From: Symbiobacteriaceae bacterium | Lineage (GTDB): Bacteria > Bacillota_E > Symbiobacteriia > Symbiobacteriales > Symbiobacteriaceae | DNA: 9,983 nucleotides | NCBI GenBank assembly: GCA_027356675.1 | Contig: DAHVXO010000041.1 | Span: 1-9,983 of the forward strand | Direction of reading: 5' to 3' | Shown: in pieces, positions 6,483-9,983 of the stretch | How positions within the stretch are numbered: position 1 is the stretch's first letter | Layout of the letters: each line of letters begins with the position of its first letter | Program-made: the position numbers and the translations under genes | The notes under the pieces: model-generated | Seen by the model: only the letters and a program-made list of their open reading frames with translations | The model's database searches: none | Told to the model about the DNA's origin: nothing

Positions 6483-7598
6483 CTACCCCTCCGGTGCGAT
6501 CTCTGCATCGGTCAAATAGCATTGTGGGTCGGCGGCCCAAAAGTCACCAGTGACCGCCTCTGCCCGTGTCCGGCTGTTTCCGTTGCAGATGGACAGCCAC
6601 CGGCACTGAGCACAGCGTCCCGTCAGCAACACCTTGCGTGTGCGCAGACCGAGCAGCACGGGGTGCTTGGCCTTGGTCCAGATCTCGCTGAAAGGCTGCT
6701 CATGGACGTTTCCAAAGGTGTAGTAAGGCGTGTGCGCATCAGGCAAGACGAAGCCCCGGCTATCGATGGCAGCCTGCATGACGCCGGCCGGGTTGCCCTC
6801 ACTTCGCGAGAGCGTCTGCCACATGCGGGCGGCCCGGTCGCGGTCCCACTCGCACGTTTTCAAGTAAGCATAAATCGCATCCGCGTAGTTGTCTACGGTA
6901 TACAACTCAAAATCCCGGCCCTGAACGCGGTACGCGATGGCCTGCTCCAGCAACTTGTCCATGATCTGCCGGCTCTGTGCGGGCGACGGGTCCAGGTGCT
7001 GCCCTTCGGAACTTGCGTACACCTGATGGGCGACAACCAGACGCGGGATGTGCTCACGCTCAATCACTTCGAAGACATGTGGCAGATACTGCCAGGTGCG
7101 CTTCCCGAGGTTAAAGACGAGGTTGAACCGCAGGCCCTCCGCCTTGCAGTTGCGGATGGACTGTATGAGCGTCGCATAGGCCCCGTCGATGCCGGTCACA
7201 TAGTCGTGGACGGTCTCCGGACCCTCGATTCGCGCAGACACGTAACTGACACCAAGGCCCTTGAGCCACTGGGCTACAGTTGCGCTGATGAGCTTCGCTT
7301 TGACCGCGACGCTCACCCGCATGCCCAGGCTGGTGGCACAGCGGACGATATCCAGAACGCCCAGACCCTCTTGTGGGTCCCACCCGGAGATCATCAGCAT
7401 GGAGACCTTGAGCGCGGCGAGATCAGCGACGACCGCACACGCCTCTTCGGGATCCAGTGCCCCATCAGCCTCCCAGTCCACGACGAACCTCATCGCACCC
7501 TCGGAGTCCGATTCCGCACCCAGCGCCCCGCGGTCGCCAGCCCAGTTGTGCCGGACTGCAGCCGTCTCGGGAAAGAGCAGCTGGGTCAGATTAATCAT
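6483..7598 (-). CDS. NirJ/AhbC-like SPASM protein lacking the radical SAM cysteines
   Basis: The 371-aa protein aligns throughout with NirJ/AhbC-type enzymes, radical SAM proteins that modify siroheme derivatives toward heme d1 or heme b. Typical blocks are ELYTVDNYADAIYAYL, FGNVHEQPFSEIW and the C-terminus AVTGDFWAADPQCYLTDAEI. SPASM-type cysteines C329, C332, C338 and C360 remain, enough for one auxiliary Fe-S cluster. The CxxxCxxC that binds the catalytic cluster is gone: in an ungapped alignment, family CNLKCxHC corresponds to EGAMRFVV, residues 33-40. The usual SGGEP SAM motif reads SGWDP at 71-75. Neighbouring frames hold no hidden cluster motif, and the rest is intact, so this is substitution, not a frameshift. 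The ATG overlaps the stop of the AhbD-like gene (ATGA) and has GGAGGGGG upstream, implying translational coupling. It may be a non-catalytic partner or electron carrier. Confidence 0.82.
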   Translation of the reverse strand: MINLTQLLFPETAAVRHNWAGDRGALGAESDSEGAMRFVVDWEADGALDPEEACAVVADLAALKVSMLMISGWDPQEGLGVLDIVRCATSLGMRVSVAVKAKLISATVAQWLKGLGVSYVSARIEGPETVHDYVTGIDGAYATLIQSIRNCKAEGLRFNLVFNLGKRTWQYLPHVFEVIEREHIPRLVVAHQVYASSEGQHLDPSPAQSRQIMDKLLEQAIAYRVQGRDFELYTVDNYADAIYAYLKTCEWDRDRAARMWQTLSRSEGNPAGVMQAAIDSRGFVLPDAHTPYYTFGNVHEQPFSEIWTKAKHPVLLGLRTRKVLLTGRCAQCRWLSICNGNSRTRAEAVTGDFWAADPQCYLTDAEIAPEG

Positions 7599-8728
7599 AG
7601 TGAGCCCCCTCCACGCTGCGCACCTGGTTGATAGGCGCAATAGGGTTCTTCCGCCAAGTAGTGCCCGTGTTCATAGTAGGCCCGGGCCCGGCAGCCGCCG
7701 CAGACCACACGGTACTCGCACTCGCCGCACTTGCCGCCCAACAGGTCGGGATCACGCAACTGCTGGAAAAGGGGCGAGTCGGCCCAGATCTCGCCGAACG
7801 ACTGTTGCCGCAGCGACCCGGCAGGTATGGGCAGATATCCGCACGGCTGGACCGTGCCGTTGTGTGAGATAAAGCAGACGCTGGTGCCTGCGAGACAGCC
7901 GCGTGACCCCGCTGCCCGGTTTCCCGGTGCACCGTGGGTGTGTCCGCCCAGGGCGGTCTCCGCCGAATGGCGGGCCCGCATCACGGCACCCGCACCCCCT
8001 TGCTGCCGCATGATGCGATGATACTGAGGGGCGCAGGTCGAGCGCACTTCCAGGGTCGTCCGTTCGGAGACCTCGTAGAGCCACTCGAGGACCGCCTCAA
8101 CCTCTTCGGCCGAAAGCATCTCACGGGCAGCAATCTGGACGCCACAACCCACCGGTACGAGCACGAACAGGTGGCAGGCTTCGGCGCCGCGCTCCTCAGC
8201 CAACCGTAGGATGGCCGGCAACTCCGCCTTATTATGCTGCGCCACGGTCATGTTGAATTGCAGCTGCATGCCAGCCTTTTGCGCCGCCATCGCGCCTTCC
8301 AGCGCCTTGGCCCAGGAACCGGGGATGCCGCGGAAGGCATCGTGGGTCTGCGGAGTCGCTCCGTCGATGGAGATAGCCACGCGCTTGATACCGGCGGCCT
8401 GAAGCTTCTGCGCCAGATCGTCGGTCAGGAGGGTGCCGTTGGTTGCGAGACAGACCCGCGCGCCTTTCGCGTTCGCATAAGCGGCAATCTCAAGGAGGTC
8501 CGGCCGGTAAAGCGGCTCGCCGCCGGTCAGGATCAGCACGGGCTTGGAGACTGCTGTAATCTGATCGACCACCGCAAGGCACTCTGCGGTGGAAAGCTCA
8601 TCGGGTGCCCGCTCGGGCTGGGCCTCGGCCCTGCAGTGCTTGCACGCAAGGTTACAACCCTGGGTCAACTCCCAAAAGACCAGACGCAGGGGCGGTGCGC
8701 CCATGGTGCCGCCGGTATGTCCGTCCAT
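7595..8728 (-). CDS. AhbD-like radical SAM/SPASM protein (putative heme synthase family)
   Basis: The 377-aa protein is a radical SAM enzyme with a SPASM-type C-terminus, closest to the AhbD/NirJ2 group. AhbD converts Fe-coproporphyrin III to heme by oxidative decarboxylation of two propionates without oxygen. C25, C29 and C32 in CNLACKHC bind the SAM cluster, and TGGEP at 68-72 contacts SAM. STCAPQYHRI in mid-protein, GCLAGTSVCFISHNG with C278/C285, PC at 295-296, and the tail C334/C337/C343/C346/C364 in CGECEYRVVCGGC onward are the auxiliary-cluster cysteines typical of the group. The ATG at 8728 has GGGGGA 7 nt upstream. It overlaps the NirJ-like gene by 4 bp and lies downstream of chdC in the same direction. 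Substrate is inferred: sister families of AhbD exist whose function is unknown, and some modify peptides. Confidence 0.8.
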   Translation of the reverse strand: MDGHTGGTMGAPPLRLVFWELTQGCNLACKHCRAEAQPERAPDELSTAECLAVVDQITAVSKPVLILTGGEPLYRPDLLEIAAYANAKGARVCLATNGTLLTDDLAQKLQAAGIKRVAISIDGATPQTHDAFRGIPGSWAKALEGAMAAQKAGMQLQFNMTVAQHNKAELPAILRLAEERGAEACHLFVLVPVGCGVQIAAREMLSAEEVEAVLEWLYEVSERTTLEVRSTCAPQYHRIMRQQGGAGAVMRARHSAETALGGHTHGAPGNRAAGSRGCLAGTSVCFISHNGTVQPCGYLPIPAGSLRQQSFGEIWADSPLFQQLRDPDLLGGKCGECEYRVVCGGCRARAYYEHGHYLAEEPYCAYQPGAQRGGGSL

Positions 8729-8964
8729 TACGATTCCCCCGTTCCATCGGTGCTTGCCCGATCAAACCAATTGTAGCGTTTGTGCGGCATCGCAAGCCAT
8801 CCCACATGGTGTGGAGTTATGTACACGAAATAGACTAGGGCGGGTCTATGCCCCTGGTGCGCGCACATCCGGCAGACACCTGATCCAACGGTTTCCAGAC
8901 GCTGAATGGGTGCACGGCGAGAGCGAAAAGGACCACCGGGCATGTAGCCGCGGTGGCCTCTCAT
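8728..8964 (-). CDS. Doubtful 78-codon ORF filling the chdC to ahbD-like gap
   Basis: The frame begins with ATG 12 bp after the chdC stop and ends TAA, overlapping the next ATG (TAATG). That fit to the gap is suggestive, and the product has a CRMCAHQGH segment with possible metal ligands. Against it: no SD precedes the ATG, third-position GC is near 60% by eye, clearly lower than in the flanking genes, and the frame covers a probable terminator hairpin and a possible promoter. I lean towards non-coding. Confidence 0.2.
   Translation of the reverse strand: MRGHRGYMPGGPFRSRRAPIQRLETVGSGVCRMCAHQGHRPALVYFVYITPHHVGWLAMPHKRYNWFDRASTDGTGES
8770..8795 (-). promoter_or_regulatory. Possible -10 element and dyad upstream of the ahbD-like gene
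   Basis: On the minus strand TACAAT (8775-8770) matches the sigma-A -10 consensus at 5 of 6 positions, about 40 nt before the ATG at 8728. No good -35 is found at 16-18 bp. Just upstream, TTGCG-ATGCCG-CACAA (8795-8780) is an inverted repeat with one mismatch per arm, placed where a regulator could block or help polymerase. It does not fit the Rex or FNR consensus spacing, so no regulator is named. Confidence 0.3.
8925..8956 (-). terminator. Probable intrinsic terminator of chdC
   Basis: On the minus strand, 20 nt after the chdC stop, CCACCG (8956-8951) pairs with CGGTGG (8938-8933). An inner GGC/GCC pair, one bulged base and a 5-nt loop complete the hairpin. It is followed by TCCTTTTCG, a short U-rich tract. 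This suggests that the moaB-chdC transcript ends here at least partly, leaving the radical SAM genes to their own promoter. Confidence 0.5.
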
Positions 8965-8976
8965 GGTGCTTAAGCA

Positions 8977-9744
8977 CTACTTGAGCAAGACGTCGGAGAG
9001 GTGCGCGGGCTCTATCCGGGTGCCGACCAGGAAGGTGCCAAACTCGGCAAACTTGGCGCTGACCTCATCAAAGCGCATCTCGTAGACCAGCTTCTTAATG
9101 GCCAGGGCATCGGTGGCAAAGAGCGTCACGCCCCATTCCCAGTCGTCCAGACCCATCGAGCCGGTGATCATCTGCGTGACCTGACCGTGATACTTGCGGC
9201 CAGTCGACCCGTGCTCCCGCATCATCTGGCGGCGGGGCTCCATGTCCAGCGCATACCAGTTCAGTGTCTCGCCGCGGCGCTTATTCATTGGGTAGAAGCA
9301 AATATAGGGCATGTCCGGCAGAGGGGGCTTGAGGCGCCGCTGTACGAACTCGGTCTGCATCAGATGCTCGGGATCGGCATCGGCGCCGCCGCGGGCACTC
9401 GCCTCGTAGAGGCTCAATTCCGTGACGGACAGGTAGGAATAGACCGGTGTGGTGAAATCGGCGAGCCGGGTCCGGGCGAAGGCCCGCTCCAGGGCGCCGA
9501 GTTGGTCAACGGTGGGCCGAAGATGCAGCAGCAGCAAATCAGACTTGTGACCGACGATGGTATAGAACGCACTGGCGCCCTCGGGTGCATCGGTAACTGC
9601 TGCGGTCTGCTGCAGGAAGGCAGTGGTCTCATCAAATACGGCCCGCTGCTCCTCAAGGGTCAGCGCCTTCAGCCGCGGCCAATCGATGCGACGAAAGTCG
9701 TGGAGTGCGTACCAGCCCTCAAGTGTACCGGGAACCTCAGCCAT
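8977..9744 (-). CDS. chdC: Coproheme decarboxylase ChdC (HemQ)
   Basis: ChdC performs the last step of the coproporphyrin-dependent heme pathway of Gram-positive bacteria: two propionates of coproheme are oxidatively decarboxylated to vinyls using hydrogen peroxide. The protein is 255 aa, the usual size. The catalytic tyrosine is Y151 in FYPMNKRRGE, and the proximal heme ligand is H178 in MREHGSTGRKYHG. Their 27-residue separation equals that of Y145 and H172 in the Geobacillus/Staphylococcus enzymes. W163 in NWYALD and SMGLDDWEWGVTLFA, KKLVYEMRFDEVSAKFAEFG are hallmark stretches. The ATG at 9744 follows GGGGGGGAG at about 5 nt; a GTG five codons upstream falls in front of that SD and is less likely. 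It lies 35 bp after moaB, so the two are probably cotranscribed. All key residues are present and it should be active. Confidence 0.95.
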   Translation of the reverse strand: MAEVPGTLEGWYALHDFRRIDWPRLKALTLEEQRAVFDETTAFLQQTAAVTDAPEGASAFYTIVGHKSDLLLLHLRPTVDQLGALERAFARTRLADFTTPVYSYLSVTELSLYEASARGGADADPEHLMQTEFVQRRLKPPLPDMPYICFYPMNKRRGETLNWYALDMEPRRQMMREHGSTGRKYHGQVTQMITGSMGLDDWEWGVTLFATDALAIKKLVYEMRFDEVSAKFAEFGTFLVGTRIEPAHLSDVLLK

Positions 9745-9779
9745 GATGCTCCCCCCCACATACGTAGTTTCGGCAGTGC

Positions 9780-9983
9780 TCAGGCCTTGCGGACCTGGGC
9801 GATCAGATGTTTGATCTCAGGCAGGATCAGGCGCTCCGCGGCCAGCCGGCAGGCGGCCTTGGAGCCAGGTAGACAGAAGACCAGCGCCCGCCCGACCGAG
9901 CCCCCGGTGGCGCGAGAGAGGATCGCGGCCGAGCCAATCTCCTGAAATGAGAGCAGCCGGAATACGTCGCCGAAGCCCTCCAG
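9780..9983 (-). CDS. moaB: MoaB/MogA-family molybdenum cofactor protein, C-terminal fragment
   Basis: The window cuts this gene on the right, leaving the last 67 residues. They read LEGFGDVFRLLSFQEIGSAA, then ILSRATGG, then FCLPGSKAACRLAAERLILP. This is the C-terminal half of the MoaB/MogA fold, which binds molybdopterin and adenylylates it on the way to molybdenum cofactor. The FG(D/E)xFRxLSxxEIGSAA and LPGS motifs are typical of MoaB. The frame ends in TGA at 9782-9780 and is open to the window edge; the truncation is only due to the window. It is probably the upstream partner of chdC in an operon. Confidence 0.88.
   Translation of the reverse strand: MEGFGDVFRLLSFQEIGSAAILSRATGGSVGRALVFCLPGSKAACRLAAERLILPEIKHLIAQVRKA

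Noticed and set aside
6483..7598. Frameshift as the cause of the missing CxxxCxxC in the NirJ-like protein
   Set aside because: I translated a neighbouring frame around codons 15-45 and found no CxxxCxxC; the residues align without gaps to the family on both sides of the lost cysteines.
6465..7631. 388-codon plus-strand frame opposite the NirJ-like gene
   Set aside because: The minus-strand product aligns with NirJ/AhbC over its full length and has an SD and coupled start; the plus-strand product shows nothing.
8780..8795. Rex or FNR operator before the ahbD-like gene
   Set aside because: The half-sites TTGCG/CACAA are separated by 6 bp, whereas Rex sites have 8 between TTGTG and CACAA, and the FNR core sequences do not match.
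9001..9945. 314-codon plus-strand frame opposite chdC and moaB
   Set aside because: It lies antisense to two recognised genes and runs through their intergenic gap.

Overview
The window looks like chromosome from a GC-rich member of the Bacillota (Firmicutes). The evidence is a bacillithiol glycosyltransferase (BshA), a DNA-repair pair very close in sequence and length to Bacillus MrfA/MrfB (YprA/YprB), a PdaB-type polysaccharide deacetylase-like protein, and a coproheme decarboxylase (ChdC/HemQ) of the Firmicute type. The genus cannot be resolved from the sequence alone. There are no rRNA or tRNA genes, transposons or CRISPR arrays that I can see.

Layout. Left part: bshA (minus, 156-1310) is divergent from mrfA-mrfB (plus, 1600-5199) across a 289-bp gap. 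A pdaB-like gene (plus, 5250-5981) follows mrfB, and its ribosome-binding site lies inside a perfect 10-bp hairpin. A strong 14-bp hairpin at 5985-6019 separates this plus-strand block from a convergent minus-strand block.

Right part, read on the minus strand from the right edge: the 3' end of moaB (9780-9983), chdC (8977-9744), a 248-bp gap with a probable terminator and a possible promoter, an intact AhbD-like radical SAM/SPASM gene (7595-8728), a NirJ/AhbC-like gene overlapping it by 4 bp (6483-7598), and a small gene of unknown function (6027-6449).

How the genes fit together. MrfA helicase and MrfB exonuclease form a UvrABC-independent repair system for bulky or crosslinked DNA, known from B. 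subtilis. BshA starts the synthesis of bacillithiol, which buffers electrophiles. The right block centres on the end of heme synthesis. ChdC is the peroxide-dependent coproheme decarboxylase, while the AhbD family performs the same net conversion with SAM and no oxygen, so the locus may hold an aerobic/anaerobic pair for one step.

The most unusual protein is the NirJ/AhbC-like partner. It keeps the C-terminal SPASM cysteines but has lost all three cysteines of the radical SAM cluster and the usual GGEP motif. The PdaB-like protein has likewise lost residues that bind metal or catalyse in active deacetylases. The window therefore has two apparent pseudoenzymes, one of them translationally coupled to an intact paralogue.
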